From: an uncultured Oscillibacter sp.
Lineage (GTDB): Bacteria > Bacillota > Clostridia > Oscillospirales > Oscillospiraceae
Direction of reading: 5' to 3'
NCBI RefSeq assembly: GCF_910579365.1
Contig: NZ_CAJTUX010000028.1
Coordinates: 1 to 31,506, forward strand
DNA length: 31,506 bases
This document shows positions 7,882 to 14,599 of the stretch, piece after piece; the stretch's first letter is position 1, and every line of letters starts with the position of its first letter. Under the pieces are notes generated by a model that was given only the letters and a program-made list of their open reading frames with translations, did no database searches and was not told where the DNA came from. Made by a program: the position numbers and the translations under genes.

Positions 7882-8532
7882 TTATTCCTGCGTGGGGTCC
7901 AACTCCGTGGGGCTGGGCATGGGATGCTCTTTGTGCTCCACCATGGCGCGGATGAGCTCCACGGTGCCGCCGAGACCCAGGAGGCTGCTGTTGATGCAGA
8001 AGTCATAGCTGTCCACGGCTCCCCAGCGCTGGGAGGAGTAGTACTCATAATAGGAGGCCCGGCGCTTGTCGGTCTTGGTGATGAGGGTCTTGGCCTTCTC
8101 CGGCGTCAGGTTCTGACGCTGGGCCACCCGGCGGACCCGGTCCTCCATAGGGGCGTGGATGAAGATGCTCAGATGGTCGGGGTTGCCGGCGAGCGCGTAG
8201 TCCGCGCAGCGGCCGATGATGACGCAGGGACCCTCTTTGGCGATCTGGCGGATGGTGTTGAAGGTAGCCAGGTACACCTGCTGCTCCAGGGAATCCCCCA
8301 CGCCGGTGCCCGGCAGGGCGAACATGTAGGAGTCCATGGCAATGGAGTAGAGCAGACTCTTGGGCCGCTCGTCGAAGTTCTCCAGAATCTTCTCGCACAG
8401 GCCGCTTTTCTTGGCGGCCTGCTGCAAAATCTCCTTATCGTAAAAGGGAATGCCCAGCTCCTTGGCCACACGGATGCCGACTTCCTTGCCGCCGCTGCCG
8501 AACTGTCTTCCGATGGTGATGATGGTCTTCAT
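7882..8532 (-). CDS. Cytidylate-kinase-like P-loop protein (Cytidylate_kin2 family)
   Basis: A 216-residue P-loop kinase-like protein. The N-terminus carries the nucleotide-binding loop GRQFGSGGKEVG (8-19), as in the cytidylate-kinase-like family common in Clostridia and distinct from the essential Cmk. Downstream are VIIGRCADYAL and IHAPMEDRVRRVAQRQ, resembling the lid/NMP-binding segments, and KTDKRRASYYEYYSSQ, a hallmark of this family. The real substrate of these second kinases is not established. A consensus promoter (8560-8588) and AGGAGG precede it, and a terminator follows. Before the mobile element inserted, it was probably the gene directly downstream of the GGGtGRT gene. Confidence 0.87.
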   Translation of the reverse strand: MKTIITIGRQFGSGGKEVGIRVAKELGIPFYDKEILQQAAKKSGLCEKILENFDERPKSLLYSIAMDSYMFALPGTGVGDSLEQQVYLATFNTIRQIAKEGPCVIIGRCADYALAGNPDHLSIFIHAPMEDRVRRVAQRQNLTPEKAKTLITKTDKRRASYYEYYSSQRWGAVDSYDFCINSSLLGLGGTVELIRAMVEHKEHPMPSPTELDPTQE

Positions 8533-8559
8533 GGCGGGACCTCCTTTCTAGGTGCCTCC

Positions 8560-8588
8560 ATTATACTCCGGTTTTACAAAATCGTCAA
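8560..8588 (-). promoter_or_regulatory. Consensus promoter of the cytidylate-kinase-like gene
   Basis: Minus strand TTGACG (8583-8588), 17-base spacer, TATAAT (8560-8565), 28 bases before the ATG. A strong sigma-A-type match. Confidence 0.8.
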
Positions 8589-8630
8589 ATAAAAAGCGCC
8601 CTCCGCCGGAGAGGAGGGTCGCTGCGGACC

Positions 8631-8678
8631 AAAAACAGGAATCACATCACGGCGCGTTTCCGCCCGGTGACGTGATTC
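8631..8678 (-). terminator. Terminator downstream of the stranded GGGtGRT tail
   Basis: On the minus strand a 12-bp stem with one G-U pair (8667-8678 with 8639-8650) is followed by CTGTTTTT. It lies about 65 bases past the stop codon of the stranded GGGtGRT C-terminus, so it is probably the original terminator of that operon. Confidence 0.65.
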
Positions 8679-8744
8679 CCGTTTCTGCTTCCGGCCGGCG
8701 GGAGCTTCTAACCCTTTGGAGACAAATCCCCGGAACAGCTCCTG

Positions 8745-8795
8745 TTATTTCTTGGATTCGGCCGCGGGCGCGCCGGCCATGGGGTTGTTGCCCAT
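8745..8795 (-). pseudogene. Stranded 3' end of a GGGtGRT-type gene
   Basis: Minus-strand codons here read MGNNPMAGAPAAESKK then stop. The intact GGGtGRT protein at 15743-16741 ends with MGNNPM, then VGATVAVAVAVAESKK. The shared MGNNPM is encoded by the 19-bp repeat; beyond it the tails are similar at the protein level (GA, AESKK) but not identical, and this copy lacks about six residues of the VA-rich stretch. Upstream of MGNNPM the similarity stops at once. This is what remains when an element integrates into the 3' end of a gene and supplies a replacement end. It has no start of its own and should not be translated. An independent gene duplication is the alternative. Confidence 0.75.
8777..8795. 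repeat. Left attachment site (attL-like 19-bp direct repeat)
   Basis: CCATGGGGTTGTTGCCCAT here is repeated exactly and in the same orientation at 15793-15811. Flanking sequence differs on the outer and inner sides, which places the recombination core inside the MGNNPM codons of the GGGtGRT gene. Confidence 0.75.
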
Positions 8796-8884
8796 AAAGA
8801 ACAGGCACTTTTTGGCCGTTTGATGGCCTTAAATGCTCTCAAATCAGCCCGGAATATGTACTATTTTTCGACATGAAAATATTT

Positions 8885-8950
8885 GTCAACCGCTATTTAT
8901 TTTTTGAGCATGTATCGTTTTTAACAGGCGGTTGACACGTGGTTGACAAC
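8885..8950. repeat. Three GGTTGAC repeats near the left element end
   Basis: GTCAACCGC (8885-8893) is the inverted partner of GCGGTTGAC (8928-8936), and a further GTGGTTGACAAC (8939-8950) lies 11 bases on in direct orientation. Short repeats of this kind beside an attachment site are often arm-type integrase or excisionase sites. That role is inferred only from the position. Confidence 0.4.
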
Positions 8951-8978
8951 ATGGCCCTTATCGTAGGAACAGCCTTTA

Positions 8979-9731
8979 TCATACATCCACATTGTAAGCA
9001 TATGCGTCAAGAGTGCTCACAATTTCTTTTACGAGTTCAGGAATACCTTCACCTGTTTTGGCGCAACAAGGGATCACGGTGTTGACCTTAAACTTCCTTC
9101 GAACAGCCTTTGATTTTATATCCAGAGAACGCATTTGTGCCTCCGAGATATGGACGCCTCTATTAAGTGGTTCGATTTTATCAGCGAAATTTAGTGCAAT
9201 CACCACCTTTTTGCGCTGGGCCTCTGTTTGAAAAACCTCTTCAAATATAAGTTCGTCGATGGAATAATCTCTTTGGTCTGCACGAAGAACGTATACCACG
9301 CAACCCGAGTGAGAGACCATCTGCTTATACCAATTCCGATATTGCCGATCCACCGTTTTACCTTCGCCAACACCAGGAAGGTCGCTAAGTGCTAAATAAT
9401 AGGTCTTACTTTTTCCCAATTGATAAAAGACGGTGTCCAACTTTTTAGTACAGGATTCTATGTCATCAACTTCGAACAAGTCGTTTCCGATAATAGAGTT
9501 AATCAAAGATGATTTTCCATAGCCTGTTTTTCCGATGAACATAATCTGCAATAACACAATTTGTTTTTCGTCATAAATCCACCGAAAATGTTTATGTCGA
9601 ATAAATCTGCCATTTTGATTCTCATATTCCCATATCGTGGTGTTTTTCAGTTTCTGAAATGCTCGAAAACGTCGAATTAAGGCATCCAAGCCTTCCTTAT
9701 TTTTTAAATGCAGTATCAAGCCTTCACGCAT
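8979..9731 (-). CDS. P-loop GTPase of the Era/YfjP-like class, second of a pair
   Basis: A soluble 250-residue GTPase. After about 60 N-terminal residues come G1 GKTGYGKSS (67-75), G3 DLPGVG (117-122), G4 NFADK (181-185, with Phe-Ala in place of the usual Lys-x) and a CAK-type G5 near the C-terminus. No membrane segment. It starts 16 bases after the stop of the upstream GTPase gene, so the two should be one transcript. The ATG at 9731 has only weak Shine-Dalgarno sequence. An in-frame TTG at 9782 has AAGGA 5-6 bases upstream, would overlap the previous gene and would add 17 residues. Function unknown; cargo GTPases in islands are often suspected in phage defence or stress, but nothing here proves it. 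AT-richer than the chromosome. Confidence 0.8.
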   Translation of the reverse strand: MREGLILHLKNKEGLDALIRRFRAFQKLKNTTIWEYENQNGRFIRHKHFRWIYDEKQIVLLQIMFIGKTGYGKSSLINSIIGNDLFEVDDIESCTKKLDTVFYQLGKSKTYYLALSDLPGVGEGKTVDRQYRNWYKQMVSHSGCVVYVLRADQRDYSIDELIFEEVFQTEAQRKKVVIALNFADKIEPLNRGVHISEAQMRSLDIKSKAVRRKFKVNTVIPCCAKTGEGIPELVKEIVSTLDAYAYNVDV

Positions 9732-9747
9732 ATTAAGTATTTTCTCT

Positions 9748-10626
9748 TTAGAACGGCCACCACCATAGAAGGTGATCGTCAATCCAGTCCTTCACATCTC
9801 TTACTGTTTCCACTACGGTTTCCACTGTGTCAGCAACACGATCAACTACCGTTGTAATAGTATCTGCAACAATTTCAAGAAATCCCTCTTTAACGTGTTC
9901 CCCAGCAGCGACGGATTGAAACTCTTTATCAACTGCCCTGAAAAGCGTGATATTTTTTTCTTTTGGCAGCGCAAATATAATTTCATCTACTAATTTTGTC
10001 AAATTGTATTTTTCATTGGCAGATACGGGAATTATTTTTGATGCAGGCAAATTGAATTGATTTGCAACTGTTTCGATTTTCCTATGAACGTTTTGAAACT
10101 GCCTTGGGCCGGGTTCATGCGTTGAATCATTCCATTCCCGCCAAGGCTCAATCTTATCCACTTGATTCAACACCATGAAAAACGGTTTTCCTTGTTCAAT
10201 ATGCGGTATGACAATATTTTGATAAAAAGTTTCATCGTTGCCCATCGCTCGGTCATCAGCTTTAATAAGCCACAGGACCAAATCCAATTCAGGCAAAAGT
10301 TGAGTGTAAAGCTCCGCATATTCCTTGTCCCGCTCCGTACTCTCCCCTGTTCCAGGTACGTCCACTAATTTGATCCCGTTGCCTCCCATTTTCAACAAGA
10401 CTTCTTGAGGGTTTCGTGTGCAAGCAGCCACGTCGCTAATCGGGCAAACATCTTGTCCAAACAGGGCGTTGCATAAGCTGGATTTACCAGCACCTGTCTT
10501 ACCGAAAACACCGATTCGAGGTTCATAGGTCAAGACTGCGTTGATCTTCTCCTCGATTTTACGGCGCTGCTCCGGTGTAGTCTTTACACCACGTCTTTCC
10601 AATTCATCAAACCAATTTCTTTCCAC
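9748..10626 (-). CDS. YfjP/Era-like GTPase with amphipathic, Trp-rich C-terminal tail
   Basis: A 292-residue GTPase: G1 GKTGAGKSS (42-50), G3 DVPGTGE (89-95), G4 NQVDK (154-158) and a SAN-type G5 near residue 213. It resembles the YfjP/YkfA GTPases of E. coli prophage-like islands. The C-terminal extension (about 247-292) is a regular Val/Thr/Asp heptad-like helix (units such as ADTVETVVETV) ending in LLWWWPF; such an amphipathic helix with an aromatic end could dock on a membrane. The start is GTG, with GAGGG 7 bases upstream. First gene of the two-GTPase operon, divergent from the XRE regulator, which is the natural candidate to control it. Confidence 0.83.
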   Translation of the reverse strand: MERNWFDELERRGVKTTPEQRRKIEEKINAVLTYEPRIGVFGKTGAGKSSLCNALFGQDVCPISDVAACTRNPQEVLLKMGGNGIKLVDVPGTGESTERDKEYAELYTQLLPELDLVLWLIKADDRAMGNDETFYQNIVIPHIEQGKPFFMVLNQVDKIEPWREWNDSTHEPGPRQFQNVHRKIETVANQFNLPASKIIPVSANEKYNLTKLVDEIIFALPKEKNITLFRAVDKEFQSVAAGEHVKEGFLEIVADTITTVVDRVADTVETVVETVRDVKDWIDDHLLWWWPF

Positions 10627-10671
10627 AATATTCCCTCTTTTCGTTTTACATTTGAAAATGCTATGGTTCTA

Positions 10672-10699
10672 AGTATATCATATATTCGCCATAATTCAA
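10672..10699 (-). promoter_or_regulatory. Promoter of the two-GTPase operon
   Basis: Minus strand TTGAAT (10694-10699), 16 bases, TATACT (10672-10677), about 45 bases before the GTG start, in a very AT-rich stretch between the divergent GTPase and XRE genes. Confidence 0.55.
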
Positions 10700-10780
10700 C
10701 AAAAATATATCGGCAAATACAATCTAACGAAAATCCGCCTTACTGGGTAGAATAATAGCACTACTTCCAGGAGGTGGATT

Positions 10781-11107
10781 GTGGTGGAGTTCGACGTTGT
10801 GGCTAGAATCCAGGAGCTTTGTCAGTCCCGCTCCTGGACCTATTACCGTCTCGCAAAGGCTTCCGGTATCCCTTACTCGACGCTAAGCACCATGCTTCAC
10901 AAAACCAATGTGCCGTCCGTGCCCTCACTGATGAAGATTTGCGAGGGCTTCGGCATCACGCTGGCGCAGTTCTTCTCCGACCAAGACGAAAGCGCCAAGC
11001 TGACAGGCGACCAAAAGGATTGTCTTTCCCAATGGGACCGCCTGGACGAAAGGAGCAAGGCCCTGGCCTCCGCCTACATGCAGGGTCTCCTGGACCGGCA
11101 GACTTGA
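10781..11107 (+). CDS. XRE-family HTH transcriptional regulator
   Basis: A 108-residue protein with one Cro/CI-type HTH (about 8-62: RIQELCQSRSWTYYRLAKAS, then YSTLSTMLHK as recognition helix, then LMKICEGFGITLAQFF). The short C-terminal helix (about 75-105) has no ligand domain. The GTG start has AGGAGG 6 bases upstream. Divergent from the GTPase operon and likely its regulator or the regulator of the element; both are inference. A strong terminator follows. Its base composition is closer to the chromosome than that of the GTPase genes. Confidence 0.88.
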   Translation: MVEFDVVARIQELCQSRSWTYYRLAKASGIPYSTLSTMLHKTNVPSVPSLMKICEGFGITLAQFFSDQDESAKLTGDQKDCLSQWDRLDERSKALASAYMQGLLDRQT

Positions 11108-11114
11108 CGATTAG

Positions 11115-11149
11115 AAACGCCCTGGGTATTGATGTACCCAGGGCGTTTT
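11115..11149. terminator. Bidirectional terminator after the XRE gene
   Basis: A perfect 14-bp stem (11115-11128 with 11135-11148), 6-base loop and a TTTT end on the plus strand. It also serves the minus-strand HTH pseudogene that stops at 11150. Confidence 0.85.
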
Positions 11150-11334
11150 CTATCCCAAATGAGACTGCGACAAGATATATTCTACAACGGCCCGCTTGGG
11201 GATTCTCCAAACTCTGCCGTTGCGATCAGCCTTTAAGGTCTTGGCAGAGAGGAGGGCATACAAGGCGTTCTTCCCGATTTTAAGGCCTCACAGGCTTCGT
11301 CAGCCGTCATCAGATCGTCATACGCTTCCGGCAT
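11150..11334 (-). pseudogene. Broken excisionase-type HTH protein
   Basis: The first 19 codons (from ATG at 11334, MPEAYDDLMTADEACEALK) run into a stop in frame, but the next frame continues exactly where the family expects: IGKNALYALLSAKTLKADRN and then GRVWRIPKRAVVEYILSQ, with a stop at 11150. Joined, they make a roughly 60-residue helix-turn-helix excisionase (HTH_17-like). One A is missing from the A run near 11277-11280. It overlaps the end of the SANT-like gene and was probably co-translated with it. Confidence 0.75.
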
Positions 11335-11641
11335 CAGGCTTTTCCTTTCCACAGCGAGGACAATCCCGGTCTGTACAGCGGGGACAGTGACAGCTCTTTT
11401 CCGGCTGCTCTCTCCGGGTTCGAGGCTTCCCCTGTTGGGCAAGCATATTCCGGCGCAAAAGCTGCTGGCAAATTGCCATTTCGCTCCGGCGCAGTTCGAC
11501 TGCGATTTCAGAGATGCCATAGCCCGTCCCCAAAAGCCGGTTTAGCGTGTCCTGTTCTTCTTCGCTCCAATACTCCCCGGAGCGTTCCGAAAGCGTTTCT
11601 CCGGTCCTAAGAGCAATGAGCGCGTTATGATTATTCTCCAT
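11318..11641 (-). CDS. Small SANT/Myb-like protein with Cys-rich tail
   Basis: A 107-residue protein. Residues about 22-62 (EYWSEEEQDTLNRLL then GISEIAVELRRSEMAICQQL) look like the small SANT/sigma-70-r4-like helical DNA-binding domain found in many mobile-element proteins of Clostridia. The tail has the cysteine cluster CHCPRCTDRDCPRCG (about 83-97), a probable zinc knuckle. The start has AGGAGG with a long 11-base spacing. Its place after the amidoligase remnant and before the HTH remnant suggests an old minus-strand operon. Function is not known; intact by reading frame only. Confidence 0.6.
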   Translation of the reverse strand: MENNHNALIALRTGETLSERSGEYWSEEEQDTLNRLLGTGYGISEIAVELRRSEMAICQQLLRRNMLAQQGKPRTRREQPEKSCHCPRCTDRDCPRCGKEKPDAGSV

Positions 11642-11674
11642 CGTTTATCATACCTCCTGCAACGTTTTTTACTT

Positions 11675-12414
11675 TTATGTTCCTTCAAAGTAAAAAACAA
11701 AATAACAGAGGATTCGGGCGATCACAATGTCCTGCGCCGAAGGGATTCTTCCAAAGGCGCTGCGGCTGACGTGGATATGGAGGCCGCATGTTCCCGCCTG
11801 ATGGGAACGGTAGCCCATTCCGACGGTCTCTTGCAGAACGGCGGGGCATATGTTTCTCGTGGTACTCCAGGCTCATGGGATGGGTGACGATCTCAAAGCC
11901 ATCCTCCAAGGAGCCGTCATGCTTGCAGTAGATGTGCTCTTCTTTTCTGTTGGCAATCTGCATAAGCTCTCCGGCATTGGAGGGGCTTTCCCCGCCCCTC
12001 GTCGATCTCAAGCTCCACGCCGAAGAAGCGTGGCCCTTCACCAAAGAAAAGGGGCTCTGGTTTATAGTAGTAGTCCTGGATGGTATAGAGCCTATGGGTG
12101 CGGCAAAGACTGCGGAAGCAGTCGGTGCAGCAGGGGGTCTCGCTCTCCCGGTCCTGGTAGTGAGCGTCGTCCATATGGAGGAGCTATCCGCAATTGGCGC
12201 AGTGGGTGTAGTAGCTCTCATAGCAGCGCTCACAAAGGGGCGTGCTGTCGCTGCCGGAGTTTTCGCTTCGCCAGATGCGCTGGCCGCAATGGGAGCAGAG
12301 GGCGGTTTCCTCCTCCAGACAGCGGGGGCAAAGGTCCTGTTCGTTGAAGCGGGTGCGTCGGGCAATGGGCACTTTCTCGCCGCAGATTTCGCAGGTAAAG
12401 ATTTTTGTGGTCAT
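11675..12414 (-). pseudogene. Degenerate amidoligase-type mobile-element protein with N-terminal zinc ribbons
   Basis: The intact start (ATG 12414, AGGAGG 7 bases upstream) gives MTTKIFTCEICGEKVPIARR and CxxC pairs of zinc-ribbon type, then an in-frame TAG at 12184-12186. The same frame goes on with MDDAHYQDRESETPCCTDCF, YYYKPEPLFFGEGPRFFGVE and LEIDEGR, the amidoligase start. A second frame then carries QIANRKEEHIYCKHDGSLED and GFEIVTHPMSLEYHEKHMP, and a third MGYRSHQAGTCGLHIHVSR and AFGRIPSAQDIVIARIL. At least one nonsense change and two frameshifts are needed to join them. The C-terminal third is missing. Such proteins are common on conjugative and integrative elements of gut Firmicutes. 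Identification rests on the remembered family pattern, not on a search. Confidence 0.75.
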
Positions 12415-12431
12415 GATGCTACCTCCTTGAA

Positions 12432-12501
12432 ATTATCTAAGCTCCTATGAACCTAGCCGCTCTAGGAAATGCCTAGGTCATACTTCCTGCAAGGAGATAA
12501 T
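12432..12501. repeat. Interrupted inverted repeat upstream of the amidoligase remnant
   Basis: ATTATCT and CTCCT (12432-12446) face AGGAGATAAT (12492-12501), and inside them ATGAACCTAG (12447-12456) faces CTAGGTCAT (12473-12481) with a 1-base bulge. It is a large imperfect palindrome, possibly a regulatory or replication site. The rest of the gap 12415-12849 holds the structured element at 12669-12749, a tandem TGATATTC repeat and no convincing gene. Confidence 0.4.
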
Positions 12502-12652
12502 ATCTAATTGAACGCCTGGCAATTAACAGGCAGACGCCTTTGCCATGCAGCAAACCAAGCTGCCGTTTTGAGGTTTGTTAAAGCCCAGCCTTTCCATGAT
12601 ATATTATCTTTGTGACTAAACCTGGGGCATTCATTCCAGGTGCTTTGGGTGC

Positions 12653-12668
12653 TGATATTCTGATATTC
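12653..12668. repeat. Tandem TGATATTC repeat
   Basis: Two exact 8-bp copies (12653-12660 and 12661-12668) lie directly before the hairpin cluster and upstream of the replication ATPase remnant. With only two copies, an iteron role is a guess. Confidence 0.35.
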
Positions 12669-12749
12669 GTGGGGGACAGGGCTGCTCCGCAAGAGTAGAG
12701 CAGTCCACGCGAAATAAGCGTGGACCGGCCTAAACGCCCTATCCCCCAC
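12669..12749. other. Three-way-junction hairpin element upstream of the replication gene
   Basis: An 81-base stretch folds on paper into an outer 14-pair stem with one mismatch (12669-12682 with 12736-12749), enclosing TGCTC/GAGCA (12683-12687 with 12698-12702) and a perfect 8-pair hairpin with a GAAATAA loop (12703-12710 with 12718-12725). It could be a replication or nicking origin, a structured leader for the downstream gene, or a small RNA. No known family is recognised. Confidence 0.5.
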
Positions 12750-12849
12750 ACCCCCAACCCGTCCTTGCACAATGGAGGTTTTATTATGTTTCTGCAAGGG
12801 CCAATAAAAATATGCAATACTTGCCCTGTGATCGCGGAAAGGAGACCGG

Positions 12850-14275
12850 ATGGATAGGAAGAAAAGGCCCGATTTTATAACAGTTTCTCAAGAAGAGGCA
12901 TCTTTGGTCCAGGAGGCAGACCGCATCGAGGCGAGATTATTTAGGGAGGCCAAAGACCGTGAAAAGGAGGTCGAAGAAAAAACGGGACGGCACCTGAACG
13001 AACCGATGACCTTCTGCGACACCCCCAAGGAAGGGGCAATCCTCCAAGCACGGGACCAGTTAGCTCAGAAGCACCAGGAGGAGCAGGGCTTAGAAACTCC
13101 AAAGATTTTATTGACGCCTCAAGCGGAAGCCCCTCCAAAGGCGCCGTCCAATCCATATCATCCAATTAGGTTTCACACATACAACGAAAACTCCCAATCC
13201 AACGCTGCCACCTTGACACCCTCCGATCTGGAGGACCTGTTTCGACAAAAGGTCCTTCTTCAGAGGAAGGGGGAGAGATTGTTCATGTGGGAGCAATTTC
13301 ACTACAGGCGGCTTTCCGAAAACGAAGCTCGGGGGCTCATTTTTGAAGTACTTCGAGACGAGTTGCGGTCTGGGAACGCCCCTGCCCTAATCGGCAGTGT
13401 ATTATCACTCTTGCAATCTGACCAGAGGATAGAAGCATATTCAGACGAAACTAACAGCCGCCTCGCTGTTCTCAACGGCGCGGTGGACATTGCCACGCTC
13501 CAGTTTTGCCCGTCTGACTCTCGTTTTTTTCAGACAGAGTTTCGAGACACCTATTGGAGCGGCCCCCAGCCTTTCCCTGTTTTTCAAAATCTCCTGAACG
13601 CAATTTCAAGGGGAGATTCTGAACTGTATCTTCGCGTTTTGGAGGCGGTCGGCTTCCTGCTAAGCCCAGACCACAAGGCAAAGCGGTTCGCCCTGTTTCA
13701 AGGCGTGGGAAACTCTGGAAAGTCTGTTCTGGGTTCACTGATCCAATCTTTTACGTGACTGACGACGTTGCCAGCCTTTCGGTCCATCAGTTTGGGGAAC
13801 GGTTTGCCCTAAGCGCCCTTGCGGACCACTCAATCAATATCTCAATGGACCTGCCAAACGGAATCTTTGACAGCCGTTCCGTTGCAGTCATCAAGCAGAT
13901 TACCGGCGGTGACAGTCTGTCCATCGAAGCCAAAAACCGGCAGCCCCATTCCGACCACATTCGATGCAAGCTGCTGTTCGGAACAAACCACTCTATAGAA
14001 TTAAAGGTCCGGGATGAAGCATTTTCCCAGCGCATTCTTCTGGTGCCTTTCTGCTTTCCATTCCCAGCGGCGCAGCAGGATTTTGACCTGCTAGACAAGC
14101 TCAAGCAGGAGAAAGGGGGGGTGATTTATTGCGCCTTGGCGGCATATCGCGTTTTCCAGATCGTCCAGCTTTTTCCAGGGCCCTGCGGACACATCTGGCC
14201 GGGCAAATCACAGCCAGGAAGAAACGAGTGGACGGCGTGCCGCTCAATGGTTACGAAGGCATCCGCCTCAAATAA
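12850..14275 (+). pseudogene. Broken D5-like primase/helicase (replication ATPase of the element)
   Basis: Frame one gives 302 residues, with a charged N-terminal region and, at its end, the Walker A loop GVGNSGKS (285-292) of superfamily 3/D5 helicases. It then hits TGA at 13756. The -1 frame continues directly with YVTDDVASLSVHQFGERFAL, FDSRSVAVIKQITGGDSLSI (Walker B/sensor region) and LLFGTNHSIELKVRDEAFSQ plus RILLVPF (Arg finger region). A second single-base loss near 14150 shifts to DRPAFSRALRTHLAGQ and ends in VDGVPLNGYEGIRLK at 14275. One base is missing in the T run 13749-13752. Two independent shifts argue for decay rather than programmed frameshifting. It starts after GGAAAGGAG. D5-like ATPases drive replication of phage and integrative elements. 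Confidence 0.78.
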
Positions 14276-14310
14276 AAGAAGCCGAAATTATACGGAAACA
14301 GGGGGTTTTT

Positions 14311-14544
14311 ATGGAAAACTGTAAGAATAGCGAGCCTATTTTGTACACAGTCAAACAAGTCGGCCAGTTGCTTCACACTAACGGCAGCTTCGTCTATGAG
14401 CTTATTCGACGAGGCTTGCTTCCGGCAATTAAACTGTGCTCCCTGCGTGTCCGGCGGGAGACTTTGGAAAACTTTCTCCAAAAGCACGAGGGCCGCGATT
14501 TGAGCAACCTGGACGACATAAAGCCTATCATCAGTGCGCCATAA
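14311..14544 (+). CDS. Excisionase-family HTH protein (Xis-like)
   Basis: A 77-residue single-domain protein with a winged HTH of the HTH_17/MerR-like class: YTVKQVGQLLHTNGSFVYEL (about 12-31), then IRRGLLPAIKLCSLRVRRET and LENFLQKHEG, the standard excisionase pattern. It sits between the replication ATPase and the integrase, the usual xis position. Reading frame intact. A GGG run a few bases upstream is a weak ribosome binding site, so translation may have been coupled to the end of the upstream gene. Confidence 0.85.
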   Translation: MENCKNSEPILYTVKQVGQLLHTNGSFVYELIRRGLLPAIKLCSLRVRRETLENFLQKHEGRDLSNLDDIKPIISAP

Positions 14545-14550
14545 ATCCAA

Positions 14551-14574
14551 GGACGCTGGTTTATGCCAGCGTCC
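14551..14574 (+). terminator. Hairpin between xis-like and integrase genes
   Basis: GGACGCTGG (14551-14559) pairs perfectly with CCAGCGTCC (14566-14574); the trailing CTATTTC is only weakly T-rich. It may be a terminator or an attenuator that lowers integrase expression. Confidence 0.6.
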
Positions 14575-14599
14575 TCTATTTCAAAAGGAGGACAATGTT

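Noticed and set aside
8583..8625. Second hairpin (CCCTCC/GGAGGG near 8600-8620) as an extra terminator
   Set aside because: Short stem without a T tract in the right direction; the hairpin at 8639-8678 explains termination better.
12786..12857. 23-codon open frame (starts MFLQGPIKICNTCP) with GGAGG upstream, overlapping the D5-like gene start
   Set aside because: It has a fair ribosome binding site and a CxxC, and could be a leader peptide, but it is too short and unmatched to support as a gene.
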